A stretch of 64,000 bases of DNA. Source: Bacteroidales bacterium. GTDB taxonomy: Bacteria; Bacteroidota; Bacteroidia; Bacteroidales; Muribaculaceae. Position 1 is the first letter of the stretch, and each line of letters begins with the position of its first letter. The DNA lies in the NCBI GenBank assembly GCA_004557385.1, contig SFEA01000001.1, positions 62,001-126,000 of the forward strand, in the 5' to 3' direction. Below are positions 42,222 to 50,961 of this stretch, piece by piece. Position numbers and translations under genes: made by a program. The notes below the pieces were generated by a model. That model worked only from the letters and a program-made list of their open reading frames with translations, ran no database searches and was not told the origin of the DNA.

Positions 42222-42355
42222 AACCGCGCTGCGGTTGGTTATGGTGTGCATCGGCTGTCCCCACATAGTCGCTTCGCTCCAATGTGGGGTTATAGACGCT
42301 GTAACCGCTCCGCGGTAGGGGTATTGCCTCCTGGCATGGCTGCAATTGCTTGCAG
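42222..42355. repeat. Intergenic multi-hairpin element upstream of ileS
   Basis: Four short inverted repeats follow each other in 134 bases: AACCGC/GCGGTT (42222-42236), CCCCACAT/ATGTGGGG (42259-42289), ACCGC/GCGGT (42304-42316) and CTGCA/TGCAG (42340-42355). It is GC-richer than the surrounding AT-rich gap and no gene is supported inside. The 507-base gap from 41959 to 42465 contains the serA terminator, this element and the ileS promoter. The pattern is like REP/BIME-type intergenic elements; whether it recurs in the genome cannot be seen here. Confidence 0.6.
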
Positions 42356-42362
42356 AAAAATT

Positions 42363-42396
42363 TTTGGCTGAATATCATATTTTTTCATTATCTTTG
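42363..42396 (+). promoter_or_regulatory. Promoter of ileS
   Basis: TTTG (42363-42366), 22 bases and TATCTTTG (42389-42396). The box starts only 8 bases past the multi-hairpin element; the leader is about 65 bases. Confidence 0.7.
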
Positions 42397-42465
42397 CAGA
42401 CATTAAATAATGTGTGTCACAAAAATAAGAATATTGAAGGAAACAAAAATAAAGTATAATTTGGC

Positions 42466-45400
42466 ATGAACAATCGATATAGCGAGTATGCGAGATTAAA
42501 TCTATCGGAGATTAACAAGACAGTGTTGAAGAAGTGGGATGCCGAGGGCGTGTTTGCACGCAGCATCGACGAGCGCCAGGGGCATCCGTCGTTTGTCTTT
42601 TTCGAAGGACCGCCGTCGGCTAATGGTATGCCGGGCATTCACCATGTGATGGCGCGCACCATCAAGGACGTGGTGTGCCGCTACAAGACCATGCAGGGCT
42701 ATCGTGTGATGCGCAAAGCCGGATGGGACACCCACGGCTTGCCAGTGGAACTCGGCGTAGAAAAGAGCCTTGGCATCACCAAAGAAGACATTGGCAAGAA
42801 GATTTCGGTGGACGACTATAACGCTGCTTGCCGCCGCGAGGTGATGAAGTACACCCGCGAGTGGACCGACCTTACCCACAAGATGGGATATTGGGTTGAC
42901 CTCGACCATCCGTATATCACCTACGAAAACAGCTATATCGAAACGCTGTGGTGGCTTTTGCAGCAGCTCTATAAGAAAGGTTTGCTGTATAAGGGCTACA
43001 CCATTCAGCCATATTCGCCGGCCGCCGGTACAGGTTTGAGCTCGCACGAGCTGAATCAGCCGGGTTGCTACCGCGACGTGAAGGATACCACGGTTACCGC
43101 TGCTTTTGCTGTAACCGACACCGAGCATTCGCTTGTACGCAGCATTGCTGAGGCTGCCCACGAGCCATTTGCAGCAAACCTAAGCATCTTGGCTTGGACC
43201 ACCACGCCTTGGACTCTGCCTTCTAACACAGCACTGTGCGTGGGTGAGAAAATCGAATATGTGGCTGTTGAAAGCTACAATCCTTACAGCGGCACTCCGG
43301 GCGTGTTTGTGCTTGCCAAGGCACGCTTGAACGCCTACTTTGCTGCTGAGGGAGCCGAAATGCCGCTCGACGCCTACGAGCTGGGCAAAAAGGTTGTGCC
43401 TTATCGCGTGATTGCCGAATTCACAGGTAAAGATATGCTGGGCATGAAGTATGCTCAATTGTTCCCTTGGGTTAAGCCTGTGGCAAAGAGCGGCGACGCT
43501 TTTGAAGTGAAAGAAGCCGATGCGTTTCGCGTAATACCCGGCGATTATGTAACCACCGAAGATGGTACGGGTATTGTGCACATCGCGCCCACGTTCGGTG
43601 CCGACGACGCCCAAGTGGCTAAGGCAGCCGGCATACCGTCGTTGTTTATGATTAACCGCAAAGGCGAGACCCGCCCGATGGTTGATTTCACCGGAAAATA
43701 TTGGACCATTGACGAGCTCGACGAGCAGTTTGCACAGCAATGCGTCAACGCCGAGCTTTATGGCGAATATGCTGGAGCGTATGTGAAGAACGCTTACGAC
43801 CCACGCTTTAACGAAGGCGGAAAATACGACGAGAAAGCCGCCTCGAAAGCCGAGGATTTGAATATAGTGTTGTGTATGGCAATGAAGCAGGCAGGCACAG
43901 CCTTCCGCATCGAAAAGCATGTGCACAACTATCCTCACTGCTGGCGTACCGACAAGCCGGTGCTTTATTATCCGCTCGACAGCTGGTTTATCCGTTCAAC
44001 TGCATGCAAAGAGCGTATGGCAGAACTGAACAAGACCATCAAATGGAAACCCGAGCACACAGGCACAGGCCGCTTTGGCAAATGGCTTGAGAACCTGAAC
44101 GATTGGAACCTGAGCCGCAGCCGTTATTGGGGCACACCGCTGCCAATCTGGCGCAGCGAAAGCGGCGAAGAGAAGTGCATTGGCAGCATTGCCGAGCTTT
44201 ACGACGAAATTGAAAAAGCTGTGGCAGCCGGTGTGATGAAGAGCAACCCATTCAAGGATAAAGGCTTTGTGCCGGGCGACTATAGCAAGGAAAACTACGA
44301 TAAGATTGATCTTCACCGTCCGTATGTCGACGACATTATCTTGGTGTCGGAGTCGGGCAAGCCGATGAAGCGCGAACTCGACCTCATTGACGTGTGGTTT
44401 GATTCGGGTGCTATGCCATACGCACAAATTCACTATCCATTTGAAAACAAAGAAGCTTTAGATAACGGCAGCGTATTCCCAGCCGACTTCATTGCTGAGG
44501 GCGTCGACCAAACGCGCGGTTGGTTCTTTACACTGCACGCCATTGGCACAATGGTGTTCGACAGTGTGGCATATAAGAGCGTGATTTCGAACGGACTTGT
44601 GCTCGACAAGAATGGCAACAAGATGAGCAAGCGTCTGGGCAACGCAGTCGACCCGTTTGGCGCGATTGAGAAATATGGCATCGACCCGTTGCGCTGGTAT
44701 ATGATTTCGAATTCATCGCCATGGGATAACCTGAAATTCGACACTGCAGGTGTGGAAGAAGTGGTGCGAAAATTCTTCGGCACCATCTATAACACATATT
44801 CGTTCTTTGCGCTTTATGCCAACGTGGATGGGTTCGACAACAGTCTGCCACAGGTGCCGTTTGAACAGCGACCTGAAATAGACCGCTGGATAATTTCGTT
44901 GCTCAACTCGCTTGTGAAAGAAGTCACCAAGCAGTTCGACGACCTGGAACCGACCAAGGCAGCGCGTGCAATTCAGGATTTTGTGGGCGATAATCTGAGC
45001 AACTGGTATGTGCGCCTCAACCGCAAGCGCTTCTGGGCAGGAGAGATGACCAGCGACAAGCTGTCGGCTTATCAGACACTCTATCAATGCCTCGAAACCG
45101 TTTCGCTGCTCATTGCTCCGGTGGCACCGTTCTTTGCCGACCAGCTTTATCGCGACTTGACATTGGTGACAAAAGGCAACAATGACTCGGTGCATCTTGC
45201 CAATTTCCCGGTATGCGATGATAGCGTGATTGATACCCGACTTGAGGAGCAAATGCGATTGGCACAAACCACTACTTCGATGGTGCTTTCGCTTCGCCGA
45301 AAGAGCAACATAAAGGTGCGTCAACCGCTGCAAACCATCATGATTCCGGTGGCCGACGAAGTGCAGAAGCAGGAGATGGAGGCAATGAGCCAGCTCGTGC

Positions 45401-45984
45401 TCAACGAAGTGAATGTGAAAGAAATTAAATTTGTAGGCAACGAAGAAGGTGTGCTTGTGAAGCGAGTAAAGCCCGATTTCAAGAAACTTGGTCCGAAATT
45501 CGGCAAGGTGATGAAGGCTTTGGCTGCACAGATAGTGGCAATGAGCCAGCACGACATCATAGAGTTTGAAAAAGCAGGTGAATTTGCTTTTGAAATCGAT
45601 GGTGCAAAGGCAGTTGTTAGCACTGAAGATGTTGAAATAATCTCGGAAGACATTCCGGGCTGGTTGGTTGCCAACGAAGGGTCGCAGACTGTTGCTCTTG
45701 ACATCACAGTTACCGACGAGTTGAAGAAAGAAGGTTACGCACGCGAATTGGTGAACAGAATACAAAACCTGCGCAAGAGCAGCAATTTTGAAATCACCGA
45801 CAAGATTCGCATAAAAATTGCAAGTGACGAACATACCGACGCGGCGATAAGCAGCTATCGCGACTACATCGCCAAGCAGGTTCTTGCCGATTCGATTGAC
45901 GTTGTGCCACAATTGGCTGGCGACGGCGTGGTTGAACTGGATTTTGATGACTTTAAGCTGAACGTAGAGATTGCCAAAGCTTAA
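42466..45984 (+). CDS. ileS: Isoleucyl-tRNA synthetase, eukaryote-like (type II)
   Basis: Charges tRNA-Ile. The 1172-residue protein has the HIGH-type motif in PPSANGMPGIHHV (49-61), GWDTHGLPVE, a large editing domain (about 190-420, including the DGTGIVHIAPTFGADD segment) and KMSKR at 719-723. GWDTHGLP and the long length put it in the eukaryote-like group, whose members are typically less sensitive to mupirocin than type I enzymes. The C-terminus (about 900-1172) is an anticodon-binding helix bundle and extra domain, without a clear zinc-cysteine module. Followed 51 bases on by dksA-like gene. Confidence 0.97.
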   Translation: MNNRYSEYARLNLSEINKTVLKKWDAEGVFARSIDERQGHPSFVFFEGPPSANGMPGIHHVMARTIKDVVCRYKTMQGYRVMRKAGWDTHGLPVELGVEKSLGITKEDIGKKISVDDYNAACRREVMKYTREWTDLTHKMGYWVDLDHPYITYENSYIETLWWLLQQLYKKGLLYKGYTIQPYSPAAGTGLSSHELNQPGCYRDVKDTTVTAAFAVTDTEHSLVRSIAEAAHEPFAANLSILAWTTTPWTLPSNTALCVGEKIEYVAVESYNPYSGTPGVFVLAKARLNAYFAAEGAEMPLDAYELGKKVVPYRVIAEFTGKDMLGMKYAQLFPWVKPVAKSGDAFEVKEADAFRVIPGDYVTTEDGTGIVHIAPTFGADDAQVAKAAGIPSLFMINRKGETRPMVDFTGKYWTIDELDEQFAQQCVNAELYGEYAGAYVKNAYDPRFNEGGKYDEKAASKAEDLNIVLCMAMKQAGTAFRIEKHVHNYPHCWRTDKPVLYYPLDSWFIRSTACKERMAELNKTIKWKPEHTGTGRFGKWLENLNDWNLSRSRYWGTPLPIWRSESGEEKCIGSIAELYDEIEKAVAAGVMKSNPFKDKGFVPGDYSKENYDKIDLHRPYVDDIILVSESGKPMKRELDLIDVWFDSGAMPYAQIHYPFENKEALDNGSVFPADFIAEGVDQTRGWFFTLHAIGTMVFDSVAYKSVISNGLVLDKNGNKMSKRLGNAVDPFGAIEKYGIDPLRWYMISNSSPWDNLKFDTAGVEEVVRKFFGTIYNTYSFFALYANVDGFDNSLPQVPFEQRPEIDRWIISLLNSLVKEVTKQFDDLEPTKAARAIQDFVGDNLSNWYVRLNRKRFWAGEMTSDKLSAYQTLYQCLETVSLLIAPVAPFFADQLYRDLTLVTKGNNDSVHLANFPVCDDSVIDTRLEEQMRLAQTTTSMVLSLRRKSNIKVRQPLQTIMIPVADEVQKQEMEAMSQLVLNEVNVKEIKFVGNEEGVLVKRVKPDFKKLGPKFGKVMKALAAQIVAMSQHDIIEFEKAGEFAFEIDGAKAVVSTEDVEIISEDIPGWLVANEGSQTVALDITVTDELKKEGYARELVNRIQNLRKSSNFEITDKIRIKIASDEHTDAAISSYRDYIAKQVLADSIDVVPQLAGDGVVELDFDDFKLNVEIAKA

Positions 45985-46035
45985 CTGCATTAATCGTTTT
46001 TATATTTACTAATTTCTTTATAATTTATTGAAATT

Positions 46036-46410
46036 ATGGCAGAGAAAATTAGATATTCGGATGCAGAGTTGCAGGAATTTAAGGCGTTGATTCTTGAGAA
46101 ACTTGAAAAAGCGCAACGAGATTATGAGATGTTGAAGTCGAATATTATGAATGCAAACGACACCGCCGACACCTCGCCTACATTCAAGGTGCTCGAAGAG
46201 GGTGCAAACACCCTTGGCAAAGAGTCGGCTGCACAACTTGCAAATCGCCAGCTGCTGTTTATCAATAAGCTGAAAGCAGCATTGGTGAGAATAGAAAACA
46301 AGACATACGGCATCTGTCGCGAAACAGGCAAACTCATCCCCAAGGAGCGTCTGCGCGTTGTGCCTCATGCCACATTGTCGATAGATGCAAAGAATAAGGG
46401 AAAGCGTTGA
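46036..46410 (+). CDS. TraR/DksA-family regulator without zinc cysteines
   Basis: A 124-residue RNA-polymerase-binding type protein. A coiled-coil helical part (about 1-75) is followed by the C4-zinc-finger region, which reads YGICRETGKLIPKERLRVVPHATLS. In canonical DksA four Cys bind zinc; here only the Cys of GIC remains, so the fold must hold without metal. The Pro-Lys-Glu-Arg-Leu region is kept. A promoter is not clear. It lies between ileS and lspA on the same strand; a weak terminator-like hairpin follows. Confidence 0.85.
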   Translation: MAEKIRYSDAELQEFKALILEKLEKAQRDYEMLKSNIMNANDTADTSPTFKVLEEGANTLGKESAAQLANRQLLFINKLKAALVRIENKTYGICRETGKLIPKERLRVVPHATLSIDAKNKGKR

Positions 46411-46418
46411 CTGCTGCG

Positions 46419-46443
46419 CAGCCACGACAAGGCTGTGTTTTTT
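46419..46443 (+). terminator. Weak terminator-like hairpin after dksA-like gene
   Basis: CAGCC (46419-46423) pairs with GGCTG (46431-46435) with a 7-base loop; TG and a T6 run follow. The stem is short, so partial read-through into lspA is likely. Confidence 0.4.
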
Positions 46444-46459
46444 AGGTAAATTGTAATTG

Positions 46460-47113
46460 ATGAAGGTAAAAAGAGGATGTTTGGCAGCAATAATCATTGC
46501 TGCAATTGTGGTGCTGGACCAAGCGCTGAAGATTTGGGTAAAGACTCATTTCTTCTATGGCGAAGAATACCGGATCACCGACTGGTTCATTCTGCGTTTT
46601 ATTGAAAACAACGGGATGGCATTTGGCATGGAATTCGGCAGTAAGCTGGTGCTAACCTGGTTTCGCATAATTGCGGTGGTGGCTTTTTGCTATTTTATAT
46701 CGAAGATTAGGTGCCGCGCCGACATACGCAACGGTTTCATTGTGTGCGTGGCGCTAATAACGGCAGGTGCGCTGGGCAATGTGATTGATTGCGTGAGTTA
46801 CGGATTGATTTTCGACAATCCCGGATTCTTGCAAACGGCAACGCTGTTCCCTGAAGGAGGCGGCTACGGCACGCTGTTCAACGGCAGGGTGGTGGATATG
46901 CTTTACTTTCCGTTGATGGAATGGGATTGGCCCACATGGATGCCATGGGTGGGTGGCGACCATTTCGTGTTTTTTCAGCCTATCTTTAACATTGCCGATG
47001 CGGCATTGAGCGTAGGCACGGCGATATTGATTATTTTTTATTCAAAGGATTTGGCGGTTGCTCTCGACAGCAAGTATACTGAAAACGAAAGCCAAAACCA
47101 AAACGAGCGATAG
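46460..47113 (+). CDS. lspA: Lipoprotein signal peptidase
   Basis: Inner-membrane aspartyl protease that cuts prolipoproteins after lipidation. A 217-residue protein with four transmembrane helices (about 9-27, 65-85, 92-112, 175-195). The catalytic Asp residues are in GNVIDCVSYG and FNIADAAL, and the early region has LDQALKIWVK and ENNGMAFG. Slightly longer than E. coli LspA because of insertions around the periplasmic loop, common in Bacteroidetes. The start is ATG at 46460 rather than the TTG one codon before. It leads into a lipoprotein gene 24 bases downstream. Confidence 0.95.
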   Translation: MKVKRGCLAAIIIAAIVVLDQALKIWVKTHFFYGEEYRITDWFILRFIENNGMAFGMEFGSKLVLTWFRIIAVVAFCYFISKIRCRADIRNGFIVCVALITAGALGNVIDCVSYGLIFDNPGFLQTATLFPEGGGYGTLFNGRVVDMLYFPLMEWDWPTWMPWVGGDHFVFFQPIFNIADAALSVGTAILIIFYSKDLAVALDSKYTENESQNQNER

Positions 47114-47137
47114 TATAAAAGCAGGAATATTGTTGAC

Positions 47138-48172
47138 ATGCAAAGCATATTTTCGCGAATAATATTAACTGTTGTTTTTGTGGTCGCCTTGTCGTCATGC
47201 GATAAGGCGCCGCGTCATGTTATTGGCGAACGCGATATGGTAGACCTCCTGGTGGATATTCACGAGGCTGAATCGCTCATTGATATGTATCCGCAAACCT
47301 ATGGCAGAGACAGTATGCGCAAGGTGCTCAAGCAATCGGTATTCATGAAACATGGCGTTACGGCTGAGAAATACGACACTTCGATGGTGTGGTATTCGCG
47401 CAACATGGCTGTTTATGCCGAAGTTTACGAGAAAGTGGCGAAGAAGCTTGAGGAGCAACGCAATGAACTCGAGGTGAAATCGGGCAGTGTGGTTGCGTCG
47501 CATAACCGAAAGCAAGGAGTGAAATATAAGGATTTCGGCGATACGGCAGATGTTTGGAAGGCAAAGCGAGAACTTGTTTTGTCGTCGGGCTTGGGTAAGT
47601 CGATGCTTCCGTTTGTATATTTGGCTAATTCCGAGTCGCAAAAAGGCGACAAATACACACTGCGATATAAAGCTGTCAACAATCGGGCAGGTGTGAAAGT
47701 GTTTGTGGGCGTGGAATATGGCGACGGAGCAGTGACGTTTGTTGAACGTCCGGCTACATCATACGGCTGGAACGAGGTTGCTGTGCAAGCCGATTCACTC
47801 CGAAAGATAAAGAATGTGTTTGGCTACATCAAGTTTGGTGTGAGTTCGAAACAGACAATTTGCTATGTCGACAGCATAATGCTGTTGCGCACACACCTCG
47901 ACCGCAATTCCTACGGCTTGATTAATATGCAAAAAACGCTTGACCGCAACAAACAGCTTGAGGAAGATAAAACTGTGAAAACTGTTGCCATCGAATCGGC
48001 GCCTGAAGTGAAAAACGCTCCTGTTGGAATGCAGCAGATGCATGTCGACGACAGACGAGTGGGTGTGAAGCCGCGCGGAAAGGCATTGCTTCGTGAGCAA
48101 GCTATTGTTCTTGAACCGGAGGCCGAAGCCTCAGAGAAAAAAGTATCACCACCTAAGAGCAAAAAACGATGA
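47138..48172 (+). CDS. DUF4296-type lipoprotein
   Basis: A 344-residue predicted lipoprotein. The signal is followed by a lipobox in ALSSCDK with the lipid Cys near residue 21. The region after it (about 30-115: ERDMVDLLVDIHEAES, SVFMKHGVTAEKYDTSMVWYSRN) matches the DUF4296 pattern, of unknown function. A beta-rich part at about 150-265 and a basic, Pro/Lys tail (RVGVKPRGKAL ... PPKSKKR) follow. The stop overlaps the hisH start by four bases (ATGA), so it is translated in the same transcript as the his genes. Position directly after lspA suggests an envelope role unrelated to histidine. Confidence 0.85.
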   Translation: MQSIFSRIILTVVFVVALSSCDKAPRHVIGERDMVDLLVDIHEAESLIDMYPQTYGRDSMRKVLKQSVFMKHGVTAEKYDTSMVWYSRNMAVYAEVYEKVAKKLEEQRNELEVKSGSVVASHNRKQGVKYKDFGDTADVWKAKRELVLSSGLGKSMLPFVYLANSESQKGDKYTLRYKAVNNRAGVKVFVGVEYGDGAVTFVERPATSYGWNEVAVQADSLRKIKNVFGYIKFGVSSKQTICYVDSIMLLRTHLDRNSYGLINMQKTLDRNKQLEEDKTVKTVAIESAPEVKNAPVGMQQMHVDDRRVGVKPRGKALLREQAIVLEPEAEASEKKVSPPKSKKR

Positions 48173-48774
48173 GTGTGGCAATAATAAAATATAATGCAGG
48201 AAACCTGTTTTCGGTGAAATGCGCATTGGCACGCATAGGCGTTGATGCTGTGGTGAGCGATGACGAGCGCGTGTTGCGCGCCGCCGACCGAGTGATTTTT
48301 CCCGGAGTGGGAGAGGCTTCAACTGCAATGGCGTATTTACGTGAGAATGGGCTTGACCAAGTGATTAAGGATTTACGTCAGCCGGTGTTGGGCATTTGCA
48401 TCGGGTTGCAACTGATGTGCGCCACATCGGAAGAGGGCAACGCCACCTGCCTTGGCATTTTCAGCGACATTGGGGTGCGACGCTTTTCGAGCCACGGATT
48501 GCAGGAGCCGTTGAAAATTCCGCACATGGGTTGGAACACAATTGCCGTTACCAAGTCAAACGCTTTGATTGACGACAATCTAAACGGAGAGTTTGTTTAC
48601 TATGTGCATAGTTTCTATGCACCGGTGTCGAAGAAATTCACCGTTGCAACCACAACGTATGGCACCGAATACAGCGCGGTGCTGAACAACAACAATTTTT
48701 TCGCCACGCAATTTCACCCCGAAAAAAGCGGAGCTGTTGGTGAACGAATACTTGAAAATTTCATGCGATTATGA
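48169..48774 (+). CDS. hisH: Imidazole glycerol phosphate synthase, glutaminase subunit
   Basis: Provides ammonia from glutamine to HisF in histidine synthesis. The 201-residue protein is a class I glutamine amidotransferase with the nucleophile Cys in LGICIGLQ (near residue 77) and the catalytic His/Glu in FHPEKS near the C-terminus. The opening MSVAIIKYNAGNLFSV fits HisH. It overlaps the lipoprotein gene by four bases and hisA by four bases, both as ATGA. Confidence 0.96.
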   Translation: MSVAIIKYNAGNLFSVKCALARIGVDAVVSDDERVLRAADRVIFPGVGEASTAMAYLRENGLDQVIKDLRQPVLGICIGLQLMCATSEEGNATCLGIFSDIGVRRFSSHGLQEPLKIPHMGWNTIAVTKSNALIDDNLNGEFVYYVHSFYAPVSKKFTVATTTYGTEYSAVLNNNNFFATQFHPEKSGAVGERILENFMRL

Positions 48775-49499
48775 TTGAGATTGTGCCAGCCATCGACATC
48801 TTAGGAGGCAAATGCGTACGCCTGACCAAAGGTGACTACAACCAACAAACAGTTTATTGCGGTTCGCCGCTCGACGTGGCAAAAGGGTTTGAAGACTGTG
48901 GTTGCACATCGTTGCACATGGTTGACCTTGATGGCGCAAAATCAAAACATATTGTAAACTACAAGGTTCTTGAACAGGTGGCAGGTCATACTTCGCTGCA
49001 CATCGATTTTGGTGGCGGTTTGAAGTCAGACGATGATTTGCGCATTGCTTTTGAGTGCGGTGCCGAAAAAGTGACCGGCGGAAGCGTAGCGGTTAAGAGC
49101 CCCGAACTGTTTGAACGTTGGCTTATGAAGTATGGCGCAGAACGTATAATACTTGGCGCAGACTCGAAAGATGGCAAGATTTCGACCGATGGATGGCTTG
49201 AACGCAGCGAATACGAATTGGTTTCGTTCATAAAGCATTATGCTGCCAAGGGTGTAAAGTCGGTGATAAGCACCGACATCAACCGCGACGGAATGATGAA
49301 GGGACCGGCTGTTGAGCTGTACCGAGAATTGCTCGCCGAGGTGCCCGACATACGCTTGATTGCAAGCGGAGGAGTGTCGGAAATCGGCGATGTGTATGCG
49401 CTCAACGAAATTGGTGTGCCTGCGGTGATTGTTGGTAAGGCAATATACGAAAACAGCATAACTTTGGCTATGCTGAGCCACTTCAACAGCAAGCGCTGA
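48771..49499 (+). CDS. hisA: ProFAR isomerase (phosphoribosylformimino-5-aminoimidazole carboxamide ribotide isomerase)
   Basis: Isomerises ProFAR to PRFAR in histidine synthesis. A 242-residue TIM barrel opening MIEIVPAIDILGGKCVRLTKGDY, with the catalytic Asp in this first strand (residue 9 region), DLDGAKS and a later DINRDGMMKGP segment carrying the second Asp. Length is standard. It sits between hisH and hisF, the usual order, with hisF starting 72 bases on. Confidence 0.96.
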   Translation: MIEIVPAIDILGGKCVRLTKGDYNQQTVYCGSPLDVAKGFEDCGCTSLHMVDLDGAKSKHIVNYKVLEQVAGHTSLHIDFGGGLKSDDDLRIAFECGAEKVTGGSVAVKSPELFERWLMKYGAERIILGADSKDGKISTDGWLERSEYELVSFIKHYAAKGVKSVISTDINRDGMMKGPAVELYRELLAEVPDIRLIASGGVSEIGDVYALNEIGVPAVIVGKAIYENSITLAMLSHFNSKR

Positions 49500-49571
49500 G
49501 CGGCTGAGCCGATGTGTGTGCTGGGCTGAGAAAGGAATATAAGGAATTACTCAAATATAATAATTGATAGG

Positions 49572-50333
49572 ATGCTGGCAAAACGGATTATTCCATGTTT
49601 GGATGTCAAGAATGGCGAAACGGTGAAGGGCGTAAACTTCGTGAATTTTCGTTCGGCAGGCGACCCTGTGGAACTGGGAAAGCATTATAGCGACGAGGGC
49701 GCCGACGAGTTGGTGTATCTTGATATAACAGCCTCGCTTGAGGGGCGCGACACCTTTGTGAGCCTGGTGAAACGAGTTGCTCAGAATCTGAGTATACCCT
49801 TCACTGTGGGCGGTGGCATCAATAAAATTGAAGATGTGGGCGTGATGCTCAATGCCGGAGCTGACAAGATTTCAATAAATTCGTCGGCATTGCGAAATCC
49901 TGCGTTGATTAGCGAGATAGCCGGCAATTTTGGCAATCAGGTTTGCGTGGTAGCCATCGATGCCAAGTTGGAGGACGATGGCAAGTGGCATTGCTATGTG
50001 AAAGGCGGCCACGAGCGCACCAACCGCGAGCTGTTTGAATGGGCACACGAGGCTCAAGAGCGCGGCGCCGGTGAGATTTTGTTCACGAGCATGAACCACG
50101 ATGGCGTGAAGCAAGGATTTGCGTGCGACACCCTCAGGAAGATGCACGAAGAATTATCGATTCCGATAATTGCATCGGGCGGATGCGGCACAATGGAGCA
50201 TTTTGCCGAGGTGTTTGACTATGGCATGGCAGATGCGGCATTGGCAGCAAGCGTGTTTCACTTCAACGAGATATCAATTAAGGAGCTGAAGAATTATCTG
50301 TCGGACAGAAATATTAATGTGAGAAGAATATAA
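49572..50333 (+). CDS. hisF: Imidazole glycerol phosphate synthase, cyclase subunit
   Basis: Makes imidazole glycerol phosphate and AICAR from PRFAR and ammonia. The 253-residue TIM barrel opens MLAKRIIPCLDVKNGETVKG with the catalytic Asp (residue 11), and contains DELVYLDITAS, GGGINKIEDV, the VVAIDAK strand and TSMNHDGVKQGF with the second Asp. Paired with HisH, encoded two genes upstream. hisIE begins 4 bases after its stop. Confidence 0.97.
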   Translation: MLAKRIIPCLDVKNGETVKGVNFVNFRSAGDPVELGKHYSDEGADELVYLDITASLEGRDTFVSLVKRVAQNLSIPFTVGGGINKIEDVGVMLNAGADKISINSSALRNPALISEIAGNFGNQVCVVAIDAKLEDDGKWHCYVKGGHERTNRELFEWAHEAQERGAGEILFTSMNHDGVKQGFACDTLRKMHEELSIPIIASGGCGTMEHFAEVFDYGMADAALAASVFHFNEISIKELKNYLSDRNINVRRI

Positions 50334-50337
50334 CGCT

Positions 50338-50961
50338 ATGACACTCGATTTTGACAAAATGGGCGGATTGATACCTGCAATTGTGCAGGACGCTCGCACA
50401 AAGAACGTGCTGATGTTGGGATTCATGAACAAGGAAGCCTACGAAAAGACACTTGAACTGCAAAAGGTGACCTTTTACAGCCGCACGCGTCAAAAGATAT
50501 GGACAAAGGGCGAAGAGAGCGGACATTTTCTCGACCTTGTGTCGATTGAGGTTGACTGCGACAACGACACGCTGCTGGTGAAAGCAATTCCAAATGGTCC
50601 GGTTTGTCACACCGGCACGGCAACATGCTTCAACGACGACAACTCCTATGGCATACAGTTCCTGAGCGAGCTGCAAGATTTCATAATCAAGCGACACGAG
50701 GAAATGCCCGAAGGCAGCTACACCACATCGCTGTTTGAGAGCGGCATCAACCGCATGGCACAAAAAGTGGGAGAGGAGGCTGTTGAAACTGTGATTGAAG
50801 CAACCAACGGCACCGAAGGCCGCATGATGTATGAGGCAGCCGACTTGCTCTATCACTTGATAGTGCTGCTTACAGCCAAGGGACGCCGCATTGAAGAACT
50901 CGCCGAAGCACTTTGTCAGCGACACAACAAATCGAAGGAACAATATGACAAAAATTGTTGA
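50338..50961 (+). CDS. hisIE: Bifunctional phosphoribosyl-AMP cyclohydrolase / phosphoribosyl-ATP pyrophosphatase
   Basis: Catalyses steps 2 and 3 of histidine synthesis. The HisI half (about 1-110) has VQDARTKNVLMLGFMNKEAY, VDCDNDTLLVKA and the metal-site Cys in GPVCHTGTATCF. The HisE half (about 115-205) has the helical MAQKVGEEAVETVIEA and MYEAADLLYHLIVLL segments. At 207 residues it is a standard fused HisIE. It ends 17 bases into the FtsE-like gene. The other his genes (hisG, hisD, hisC, hisB) are not in this window. Confidence 0.96.
   Translation: MTLDFDKMGGLIPAIVQDARTKNVLMLGFMNKEAYEKTLELQKVTFYSRTRQKIWTKGEESGHFLDLVSIEVDCDNDTLLVKAIPNGPVCHTGTATCFNDDNSYGIQFLSELQDFIIKRHEEMPEGSYTTSLFESGINRMAQKVGEEAVETVIEATNGTEGRMMYEAADLLYHLIVLLTAKGRRIEELAEALCQRHNKSKEQYDKNC

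Noticed and set aside
42190..42378. 62-codon frame on the minus strand between serA and ileS
   Set aside because: It is read through the multi-hairpin element; repeats of inverted arms explain the openness and no start context is convincing.
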